The position numbers were made by a program, and so were the translations under genes. Under the pieces are notes generated by a model, which was not told the origin of the DNA, ran no database searches, and saw only the letters and a program-made list of their open reading frames with translations. This document shows positions 57,913 to 64,000 of a stretch of DNA of 64,000 nucleotides, one piece after another. Each line of letters begins with the position of its first letter. The stretch's first letter is position 1. The DNA is from Zoogloeaceae bacterium G21618-S1. GTDB lineage: Bacteria > Pseudomonadota > Gammaproteobacteria > Burkholderiales > Rhodocyclaceae. The stretch is from contig JAPWHF010000016.1 in NCBI GenBank assembly GCA_027214125.1, positions 18,292 to 82,291 on the forward strand, read 5' to 3'.

Positions 57913-60900
57913 ATGACTGAAATCATCACTCTCCGCGGCGCATCAGCGCTGTCGGCACCCCGCCAGACCCGCCTCGCCGACACTCTCGGCCGCGTCATTT
58001 CGCGCTTTCATGGCGTCCATGCCGAGTTCCAGTATTTCATTGAGCTGAACGCTGCGCTGGACGACGTCGCCATGAGCCGATTGGTGGACTTGCTCGGCGC
58101 GCATCCGTCTGACGACGCGCCGCCCGAAGGCGAGTTGATTCTGGTCACGCCGCGCCTGGGCACGATTTCGCCGTGGTCGTCCAAGGCCACCGACATCGCC
58201 CACCAGTGCGGTTTCGACGCCGTGGTGCGCATCGAGCGCGGCATTGCCTACACCGTGATGGCCAAGGGCGGGCTGGGGGTGCTTCGTGACAAGGTGCTAC
58301 CGCTCCTGCACGACCGCATGACCGAGTCGGTGCTTGACTCGCTTGCCGCCGCCGAGGCGCTGTTCCACCACTACAGCCCGCAGCCGCTCACCAGTGTCGA
58401 CATCCTCGGCGCCGGTCGTGGCGCGCTTGAAGTGGCCAACCGCGAACTCGGCCTGGCGCTGTCTGACGACGAAATCGATTACCTCATCGACAACTTCACC
58501 CGCATCGGCCGCAACCCGACCGATGTCGAGCTGATGATGTTCGCCCAGGCCAATTCCGAGCACTGCCGCCACAAGATTTTCAACGCCGACTGGGTCATCG
58601 ACGGCCGGCCCGAAGAAAAAACCCTGTTCGGCATGATCCGCGAGACCCACAAGGCGCAGCCCGAAGGCACCGTGGTGGCCTACTCCGACAACGCCTCGGT
58701 GATCGAAGGCGCGACGGTCGATGCGCTCTACCCGAGTGCCGACGGCCAGTGGCAGTTCCGCACCGAAACGCAGCACATTCTCGCCAAGGTCGAAACCCAC
58801 AACCACCCGACGGCGATTTCGCCCTTCCCGGGCGCGGCCACCGGTGCCGGCGGCGAAATCCGCGACGAAGGCGCCACCGGGCGCGGTTCGCGGCCCAAGG
58901 CCGGTCTGGCCGGCTTCTCGGTGTCCAACCTCGCCATCCCCGGTTTCGAGCAGCCGTGGGAAAAACCTTATGGCCGGCCCGACCGCATCGCCTCGGCGCT
59001 CGACATCATGATCGAAGGCCCGATCGGCGCCGCCGCCTTCAATAACGAATTCGGCCGTCCCAACCTCGCCGGCTACTTCCGCAGCTTCGAGCAAGAAGTG
59101 CAGGGCGAAGTGCGCGGCTATCACAAGCCGATCATGATTGCCGGCGGCCTGGGCAGCATTCAGGCCGAGCAGTCCTTCAAGATCAAGTTCGCCCCCGGCA
59201 CCCTGATGATTCAACTCGGCGGCCCGGGCATGCTCATCGGCCTCGGCGGCGGCGCAGCCTCCAGCATGGCCACCGGCACCAACGCGGCCGACCTCGACTT
59301 TGCCTCGGTGCAACGCGGCAACCCCGAAATCCAGCGTCGCTGTCAGGAAGTCATCGACCGCTGCTGGCAGCGCGGTGAAGCCAACCCCATTCTGTCGATC
59401 CACGACGTCGGCGCCGGTGGCATCTCCAACGCCATGCCCGAGCTGGCCGACTCGGCCGATCTCGGCGCCACATTTGAACTGCGCGAGATCCACATCGAAG
59501 AGCCGGGCATGAGCCCGCGCGAGATCTGGAGCAACGAGTCGCAAGAGCGCTATGTGCTGGCCATCGCCCCCGAATCGCTGGACGGCTTCCGCGCCATCTG
59601 CGAACGCGAGCGCTGCCCGTTTGCCGTGGTGGGTGTGGCCACCGACGACGGCCAGCTCACCGTGACCGACCGCCAGTTTGAAAACAAGCCGGTCGACATG
59701 GCGATGTCGGTGCTGCTCGGCAAGCCGCCCAAAATGACGCGCAACGTGTCGCGCCGAGGCGTGTTTTTGCCGCCTTTCGATGTTACCGATGTCGAATTGG
59801 CTGACGCCTGCCGCCGCGTGCTGCGCCTGCCGGCCGTCGCCTCCAAGAACTTCCTCATCACCATTGGCGACCGCAGCGTGGGCGGCCTCACCGCGCGCGA
59901 CCAGATGGTCGGCCCGTGGCAAGTGCCGGTGGCCGATGTGGCCGTCACGGCCATGAGCTTCCACGGCGACAAGGGTGAAGCCTTTGCCATGGGCGAGCGC
60001 ACCGCGCTGGCCTGTGTCGACGCCGCAGCCAGTGGCCGCATGGCCGTCGGCGAGGCAATCACCAACGTGGCCGCCGCCGACATTGCCGACATCAAGCAGA
60101 TCAAGCTCTCCGCCAACTGGATGGCCGCCGCCGGCCATCGTGGCGAAGACGCCCACCTGTTCGACACCGTCACCACCGTGTCGCAGTTCTGCCAGCGCGC
60201 AGGGCTGTCGATCCCGGTAGGCAAAGACTCGCTGTCGATGAAAACCGCCTGGAAAGAGGGCGGTGAAGACAAACAAGTGGTTTCGCCGCTGTCGCTCATC
60301 GTCACCGCCTTTGCGCCGGTGCAGGACGTGCGCCGCACGCTCACCCCGCAGCTTCAGCTGCTTGAGCATGAAGACACCGAGCTCATCCTCATCGACCTGG
60401 GCAACAACAAAAACCGCCTCGGCGGCTCCGCGCTGGCTCAGGTTTACGACAGCGTCGGCGAACACGCCCCCGACGTCGACCCCGCCCAGCTCAAGCAATT
60501 CTTCGCGCTCATCCAGCGCTTCCGTCAGGACGACCTGCTGCTCGCCTATCACGACCGCAGCGACGGCGGCCTGTGGGCCACCGTGTGCGAAATGGCGTTT
60601 GCCTCGCATTGCGGCCTCTCGCTGCTGCTCGACACCGTCTGCTACGACGAGTGGATGAACGATGTCGACGGCCTCGACAAAAAACCCGACACCCTCAAGG
60701 GCCGCTTCAACGACAAGGTCTTTGCCGGCCTGTTCGCCGAAGAACTCGGCGCCGTGGTGCAAATCCGCCGCAGCGACCGCGCCCGACTCACCGAACCGCT
60801 TCGCGCCGCCGGGCTGTCTTATCACTTCATCGGCGAGCCCAATAACAAGGACGAGATCCGCGTCTGGCGCAACGCCAAGCTGCTCTTCCAGGCCCCGCGT

Positions 60901-61839
60901 ATCGAACTGCAACAGGCCTGGACCGAAACCAGCTACCAGATCGCCCGCCTGCGCGACGACGCCACCTGCGCGCAAGAAGAATTCGACGCACTGGCCGACG
61001 CCACCGACCCCGGCCTGAGCGTACGCCTCACGTTTGACGCCAATGAAGACATCGCCGCGCCGATGATCGCCACTGGCGTGCGCCCCAAGATCGCCATCCT
61101 GCGCGAGCAGGGCGTCAACTCCCATGTCGAAATGGCCGCCGCCTTTGCCCGCGCCGGTTTCGACCCCTTCGATGTGCACATGTCCGACCTGCAGAATGGT
61201 CGCTTCGCTCTGGCCGATTTCAAAGGCGTCGCCGCCTGCGGCGGTTTCTCGTATGGCGACGTGCTGGGCGCGGGGCAGGGCTGGGCCAAGTCCATCCTGT
61301 TCAACGCCAAGCTGCGCGACGCCTTCGAAACCTTCTTTGGCCGCGACGACACCTTCGCCCTCGGCGTGTGCAACGGCTGCCAGATGATGTCGCACCTCGC
61401 GCCCATCATCCCCGGCGCCCAGCACTGGCCCACTTTCCACCGCAACCGCAGCGAGCAGTTCGAAGCGCGCTTCAGCCAGGTCGAAATCCTCGACAACCCA
61501 TCCATCTTCTTCGACGGCATGGCCGGCAGCCGCATGCCCATCGTCGTCTCGCACGGCGAAGGGCAGGCCGTGTTCAAGGCCGGCGCCAAAGACAGCGTCA
61601 TCCGCGCCGTGCGCTTTATCGACCACCACGGCGAAGCCGCCCAACGCTATCCCTTCAACCCCAACGGCTCGCCCGAAGGCATCACCGGCGTCACCACCGA
61701 CGACGGCCGCTTCACCATCATGATGCCGCACCCCGAGCGCACCCACCGCAGCACGCAAATGTCGTGGTACCCGGCCGGCAGCGGCGAAGATTCCCCATGG
61801 ATGCGCATGTTCCGCAACGCCCGCCACTGGGTCGGTTGA
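57913..61839 (+). CDS. purL: phosphoribosylformylglycinamidine synthase (large single-chain PurL)
   Basis: Converts FGAR, glutamine and ATP to FGAM in purine synthesis. At 1308 residues it is the long proteobacterial form: N-terminal domain, two AIRS-type ATP-binding halves ([19 protein letters not shown] and [19 protein letters not shown] in the first) and a C-terminal glutamine amidotransferase domain with nucleophile Cys1153 (GVCNGCQMM) and PHPERTHRS near the end. Start ATG at 57913. Monocistronic, with a clear terminator. Confidence 0.98.
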   Translation: MTEIITLRGASALSAPRQTRLADTLGRVISRFHGVHAEFQYFIELNAALDDVAMSRLVDLLGAHPSDDAPPEGELILVTPRLGTISPWSSKATDIAHQCGFDAVVRIERGIAYTVMAKGGLGVLRDKVLPLLHDRMTESVLDSLAAAEALFHHYSPQPLTSVDILGAGRGALEVANRELGLALSDDEIDYLIDNFTRIGRNPTDVELMMFAQANSEHCRHKIFNADWVIDGRPEEKTLFGMIRETHKAQPEGTVVAYSDNASVIEGATVDALYPSADGQWQFRTETQHILAKVETHNHPTAISPFPGAATGAGGEIRDEGATGRGSRPKAGLAGFSVSNLAIPGFEQPWEKPYGRPDRIASALDIMIEGPIGAAAFNNEFGRPNLAGYFRSFEQEVQGEVRGYHKPIMIAGGLGSIQAEQSFKIKFAPGTLMIQLGGPGMLIGLGGGAASSMATGTNAADLDFASVQRGNPEIQRRCQEVIDRCWQRGEANPILSIHDVGAGGISNAMPELADSADLGATFELREIHIEEPGMSPREIWSNESQERYVLAIAPESLDGFRAICERERCPFAVVGVATDDGQLTVTDRQFENKPVDMAMSVLLGKPPKMTRNVSRRGVFLPPFDVTDVELADACRRVLRLPAVASKNFLITIGDRSVGGLTARDQMVGPWQVPVADVAVTAMSFHGDKGEAFAMGERTALACVDAAASGRMAVGEAITNVAAADIADIKQIKLSANWMAAAGHRGEDAHLFDTVTTVSQFCQRAGLSIPVGKDSLSMKTAWKEGGEDKQVVSPLSLIVTAFAPVQDVRRTLTPQLQLLEHEDTELILIDLGNNKNRLGGSALAQVYDSVGEHAPDVDPAQLKQFFALIQRFRQDDLLLAYHDRSDGGLWATVCEMAFASHCGLSLLLDTVCYDEWMNDVDGLDKKPDTLKGRFNDKVFAGLFAEELGAVVQIRRSDRARLTEPLRAAGLSYHFIGEPNNKDEIRVWRNAKLLFQAPRIELQQAWTETSYQIARLRDDATCAQEEFDALADATDPGLSVRLTFDANEDIAAPMIATGVRPKIAILREQGVNSHVEMAAAFARAGFDPFDVHMSDLQNGRFALADFKGVAACGGFSYGDVLGAGQGWAKSILFNAKLRDAFETFFGRDDTFALGVCNGCQMMSHLAPIIPGAQHWPTFHRNRSEQFEARFSQVEILDNPSIFFDGMAGSRMPIVVSHGEGQAVFKAGAKDSVIRAVRFIDHHGEAAQRYPFNPNGSPEGITGVTTDDGRFTIMMPHPERTHRSTQMSWYPAGSGEDSPWMRMFRNARHWVG

Positions 61840-61867
61840 TGGCACGCAGGTAACACAAGCAGCAAAC

Positions 61868-61898
61868 AAAAACGGAGCCGAATCAGGGCTCCGTTTTT
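61868..61898 (+). terminator. terminator after purL
   Basis: AAAAACGGAGCC / GGCTCCGTTTTT stem with a 7-base loop. A and T runs on both sides make it effective in both directions. Confidence 0.9.
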
Positions 61899-61911
61899 CT
61901 TGATGCACGTA

Positions 61912-61992
61912 GGGCGGATAAGCCGAAGGCGCATCCGCCATCGGTGCCTCGTCGGGGCCTTGTTTGGACGGATGCGCTTCGCTTATCCGCCC
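61912..61992. repeat. REP-like inverted repeat
   Basis: GGGCGGATAAGCCGAAGGCG (61912-61931) continuing to CATCCGCC is mirrored by CGGATGCGCTTCGCTTATCC (61969-61988) continuing to GCCC, around a 30-base centre. This GGCGGATAAGCG(A)AGCGCATCCGCC type recurs in many proteobacterial genomes between genes. It marks the edge between purL and the integron. Confidence 0.7.
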
Positions 61993-62107
61993 GACACATG
62001 CGTTATCCCGCCTCGTCGGAATTCGCAGGAACTCAACCGGTCACCCCAGCGCGATCACACGACAAGCCCGAAGCAGGGCAGGCAACGCGTTGCCCACCAT
62101 CGCCACC

Positions 62108-63106
62108 TCAACCCACACGATCGAGCGGGCTCACCACCCCTCGGCCGCCGCGATTCAAAACGTGGGTATAAATCATTGTCGTTTTCACATCCGAATGCCC
62201 CAACAACTCCTGAACCGTACGGATGTCGTACCCTGCTTCGAGCAAGTGAGTAGCAAAGGAGTGGCGGAGTGTATGCGGTGTGGCGGGTTTGTCGATGCCT
62301 GCGGCGGCGCACGCGTTCTTGACCGCACGTTGCACCTGCTTTTCGTCAATGTGGTGTCGCCGCGTCGCACCGCCGCGAGGGTCGATAGACAGACGCGCGG
62401 CCGGAAACACATATTGCCAGCCGAACGCGGTGGCAGCACCTGGGTATTTTGTCGCTAGCGCATTGGGTAACCACACCTGACCATATCCGGCGTGCAGGTC
62501 GGCGTCGTGGATCGACTTGGCGAGCGCGACCTGTGCTCTCAAAGCGTCATTGAGGCGATCCGGCAGCATCGTGATCCTGTCCTTGCCGCCCTTGCCATCG
62601 CGCACAAGAAGTTCTCCACGCTCCAACTCGACGTCCTTGACCCGCAGACGAACCGCCTCCATAAGCCTCAATCCCGCGCCATAGAGCAGATCGACAACCA
62701 GGCTGATCTGCGGGGCGTGGACCTGCGCCCGTAGCGCGGCGACCTCCTTGTGTGTGAGCACCACCGGCATGCGTGCCGGGCGTTTAGCGCGCACGACATC
62801 GTCCAGCCAGGGCAGGGGAAGCTCGAGCACATCGCGATATAGGAACAGCAAAGCCGACAACGCTTGGTTCTGCGTCGCCGCCGCCACATTCCGATCCACC
62901 GCGAGTGACGTCAAAAAGGCCTCTATCTCGGTCTTTCCCATGTCACGGGGGTGGCGCATGCCATGAAATCGGATGTATCTTCTTATCCATGCGAGGTAAG
63001 ATTTTTCAGTTCGGATGCTGTAGTGCTTGAGCCGAAGGTGATCACGCGTCACAGAGAGCAAGCCGGGCCCGGGTGTGATCGGAGGGGAAGGGATGTTATT
63101 GGACAT
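62108..63106 (-). CDS. intI: integron integrase IntI (tyrosine recombinase)
   Basis: A 332-residue tyrosine recombinase that inserts and excises cassettes at attI and attC. The catalytic set is complete: Arg147 (GAGLRLME), His278 and Arg281 (PHTLRH), His304 (LLGHSD) and Tyr313 (MIYTHV). The IntI-specific insertion is present at about 215-255 ([19 protein letters not shown] ... [14 protein letters not shown]), which separates it from XerC/D. The N-terminal SAM-like domain is intact. No frameshift, so it is probably active. No strong LexA box is visible upstream. Confidence 0.93.
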   Translation of the reverse strand: MSNNIPSPPITPGPGLLSVTRDHLRLKHYSIRTEKSYLAWIRRYIRFHGMRHPRDMGKTEIEAFLTSLAVDRNVAAATQNQALSALLFLYRDVLELPLPWLDDVVRAKRPARMPVVLTHKEVAALRAQVHAPQISLVVDLLYGAGLRLMEAVRLRVKDVELERGELLVRDGKGGKDRITMLPDRLNDALRAQVALAKSIHDADLHAGYGQVWLPNALATKYPGAATAFGWQYVFPAARLSIDPRGGATRRHHIDEKQVQRAVKNACAAAGIDKPATPHTLRHSFATHLLEAGYDIRTVQELLGHSDVKTTMIYTHVLNRGGRGVVSPLDRVG

Positions 63107-63218
63107 TTGGTGGTGTATACAGCGCGATGGTGCATGTCTGTGGCATCCTGGCAGATGGATGGCAGGATATGCACCTGTCGTGTAAACGTTTACGACACCA
63201 TTTGGTGTCTACTTATAG
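63107..63218. other. attI region of the integron
   Basis: Between the intI start and the first cassette core. It holds CATTTGGTG twice in direct orientation (63104-63112, overlapping the intI start codon, and 63199-63207), a 12-base palindrome GTAAACGTTTAC (63182-63193) and, immediately next to it, the inverted repeat GACACCA-TT-TGGTGTC (63194-63209). The crossover base is the G at 63218 before TT. Some of these repeats may be integrase-binding sites; this is inferred from position. Confidence 0.65.
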
Positions 63219-63853
63219 TTATGCGCCTTAGGTTGCTCCTCTGCTTGTCGCTGTTGCTGCCTGCGCTAGCGGATGCGGAGCATACGTGCGTCGACGGTTA
63301 CCCGACGGGGACGCCAATCAAATTGGCGAAGCCGCTACCGAATTTATGGTTCAAAGTCGGCGCACGGGACGTAAGGAAGAAAGCGACCCACTCTGCCCTG
63401 AAACAAGAACATCTAAGCGTCTACCGTAGTGGCTATGAGGAAGGACCAGTCGGCTCCCTTTGCTTGAAGCTAAACGCGGTTTATGTGGAGGTCACAACGA
63501 GTGACTTTGGCTCGGGTGTTCAGTATTCCGAGTCGCTGCCCAAATGCGCCAAATGCAGCTCAAACGTCGGAACGGAAGAACAGTTTGTTTCTGGCACACT
63601 GCTACGGCTTGGCCTGACAAAAGCGGAAACCTCCGAACTCCTAAAGGCGAAGATCGTCGCAGACCTTACCGATATAACGCATGAGGAAACAATAGCGGTC
63701 GGAGGAACAAGAGTGCTCCATACGGAAGTGCTGTCCCTGGAGTTTAGAAAGAATCGGTTGGTGAGGTTCAGCGTCTATGACTACGAAGAAGGCGCATAAC
63801 CCATCAGTCGAGCGGACCTGCGCGAAAAGCCGCGCAGGTCGCTCACTTCCACG
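63219..63853 (+). mobile_element. integron gene cassette (635 bases)
   Basis: The boundaries follow from the core sites. The cassette start core GTTATGC (63218-63224) is the exact reverse complement of GCATAAC (63794-63800), as required because both halves pair in the excised circle. The cassette runs from TT at 63219 to the G at 63853. It carries one gene on the plus strand that fills nearly all of it, and is visibly less GC-rich than the flanking chromosome. Confidence 0.85.
63221..63799 (+). CDS. cassette-encoded exported protein, unknown function
   Basis: A 192-residue protein with a signal peptide (MRLRLLLCLSLLLPALADA, cleavage near 19). The mature part has four cysteines: EHTCVDG, LCLKLN and a CxxC in PKCAKCSS. 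It contains no membrane segment or recognisable domain. The start ATG lies inside the cassette core GTTATGC and the stop TAA inside the attC core GCATAAC, so the gene fills the cassette end to end. No ribosome-binding site precedes the ATG; the frame is open through attI, so a longer start is possible but would make the product chimeric with attI. Codon and base use are unlike the neighbouring chromosome. Confidence 0.75.
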   Translation: MRLRLLLCLSLLLPALADAEHTCVDGYPTGTPIKLAKPLPNLWFKVGARDVRKKATHSALKQEHLSVYRSGYEEGPVGSLCLKLNAVYVEVTTSDFGSGVQYSESLPKCAKCSSNVGTEEQFVSGTLLRLGLTKAETSELLKAKIVADLTDITHEETIAVGGTRVLHTEVLSLEFRKNRLVRFSVYDYEEGA

Positions 63854-63860
63854 TTGAGGC
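63794..63860 (+). other. attC recombination site
   Basis: Left core GCATAAC (63794-63800), then a long hairpin: GAGCG (63810-63814), unpaired G815, ACCTGCGCG (63816-63824), loop AAAAGC, and the perfectly complementary CGCGCAGGTCGCTC (63831-63844). The single extrahelical G is the hallmark that directs strand choice by IntI. The right core begins GTT at 63853 and reads GTTGAGG instead of the GTTRRRY consensus, possibly altered by the adjoining insertion sequence. Confidence 0.85.
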
Positions 63861-63906
63861 TGTAGAAAAACCCCTTCACCCCGCCCCCGCCAGATAATGC
63901 TTTTCG

Positions 63907-63912
63907 TATAAT
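63907..63912 (+). promoter_or_regulatory. -10 element of the transposase gene
   Basis: Perfect TATAAT 28 bases before the transposase ATG. No good -35 is visible at the usual distance. Confidence 0.4.
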
Positions 63913-63939
63913 CAAGCATCGCTTTTGCGGAGTCTCGCG

Positions 63940-64000
63940 ATGCCACGCTTCAAGACACCCGACTACGGCCTGAAGATGGTCCCGGTGGATTTTGCGGCGC
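63940..64000 (+). CDS. transposase, N-terminal fragment (IS1182-like), cut by window end
   Basis: Twenty codons are visible: MPRFKTPDYGLKMVPVDFAA. The start has GGAG eight bases upstream. The RFK...DY....MVPV pattern resembles the N-terminus of a group of IS1182/IS4-type DDE transposases; with so little sequence the family assignment is tentative. It lies directly after the attC site. Confidence 0.5.
   Translation, partial: MPRFKTPDYGLKMVPVDFAA

Larger units (their letters stand above)
62108..63860. mobile_element. chromosomal integron with one cassette
   Basis: The platform consists of an integrase gene read leftwards (62108-63106), an attI region (63107-63218), one complete cassette (63219-63853) and its attC (63794 to about 63860). 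The orientation, integrase divergent from the cassette, is the standard integron layout. The array is cut short on the right by an insertion sequence. Confidence 0.88.
63856..64000 (+). mobile_element. left end of an insertion sequence (partial)
   Basis: From about 63856 the sequence GAGGCTGTAGAAAAACCCC resembles the terminal inverted repeat of IS1182-like elements, and a transposase gene starts at 63940. The right end lies outside the window, so the repeat cannot be confirmed. The exact first base is uncertain by a few positions. Confidence 0.5.

Noticed and set aside
58297..61941. A 1214-residue open frame on the minus strand
   Set aside because: It lies antisense to purL and arises from GC-rich codon bias; the sense strand encodes a full-length PurL with catalytic motifs.
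63107..63122. LexA box upstream of intI
   Set aside because: Only the ACAG half (63119-63122) matches; the partner position reads TTGG instead of CTGT.
63190..63219. Cassette promoter with TTACGA and TATAGT
   Set aside because: Its start would fall after the cassette ATG, so it cannot drive the gene as annotated.
62951..63799. A 282-residue reading frame starting inside antisense intI and running into the cassette
   Set aside because: The first 90 codons are antisense to intI and across attI; the cassette gene proper starts at 63221 with a signal peptide.

Overview
The window looks like chromosome of a GC-rich betaproteobacterium, most likely Rhodocyclales (Azoarcus/Thauera/Zoogloea relatives). 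The reasons are the gene content (DUF2863, DUF4936, DUF4124 and RatA/RnfH families), the single LolC/LolD pair, the modABC organisation and the many four-base ATGA junctions between genes. This placement is an inference from gene families; no rRNA or tRNA gene is present to confirm it. Coding density is very high: no stretch longer than about 300 bases lacks a gene, and the longest gap is about 270 bases after purL.

Layout. 1-4.1 kb (minus strand): lysS, a conserved unknown gene and mnmC. 4.1-5.2 kb: a diguanylate cyclase. 5.3-10.4 kb (minus): an operon for an SMC/kleisin complex of the MksBEF type (JetABC-like, no JetD nuclease nearby) with a small exported-protein gene between mksE and mksB. 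10.4-11.5 kb: prfB with its programmed +1 frameshift. 11.6-14.1 kb: modABC with a probable ModE operator in front of modA. 14.3-16.1 kb: smpB, ratA, rnfH and a DUF4124 gene. 16.4-19.5 kb: guaB-guaA. 19.6-26.6 kb: two small envelope proteins, a five-PAS histidine kinase, tadA, an L,D-transpeptidase-fold protein, a GNAT acetyltransferase, an NRDE protein, DUF4936 and ygfZ. 26.8-31.3 kb: the mltG-tmk-holB-pilZ-tatD-ankyrin operon. 31.3-34.4 kb (minus): a one-domain ModE-like regulator, recJ and an RpfE-like gene. 34.6-36.5 kb: lolC-lolD. 36.7-45.1 kb: a chemoreceptor, DUF2062, comEC, an alpha/beta hydrolase, an orphan amino-acid-type binding protein and DUF2863. 45.2-48.5 kb: divergent ppsR and ppsA. 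48.7-51.9 kb: an M23 peptidase, a coiled-coil membrane protein, a bactofilin, NfeD and an SPFH protein. 52-57.7 kb (minus): a five-gene lipid-linked sugar transfer operon whose junctions all overlap by 4 bases. 57.9-61.8 kb: purL.

The right end (61.9-64 kb) is accessory DNA: an inverted repeat of a dispersed type, an integron integrase gene, its attI region, one complete gene cassette with readable boundaries, its attC site, and the start of an insertion-sequence transposase abutting the attC core. Cassette limits can be set to the base because the start core GTTATGC (63218-63224) is the exact reverse complement of the attC core GCATAAC (63794-63800). The attC hairpin shows the expected single extrahelical base.

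The most notable items are the nuclease-less Mks/condensin operon lying between prfB and lysS, the one-cassette integron with an unknown exported protein, and the ModE operator with a DNA-binding-only ModE. I found no CRISPR array, tRNA or rRNA.
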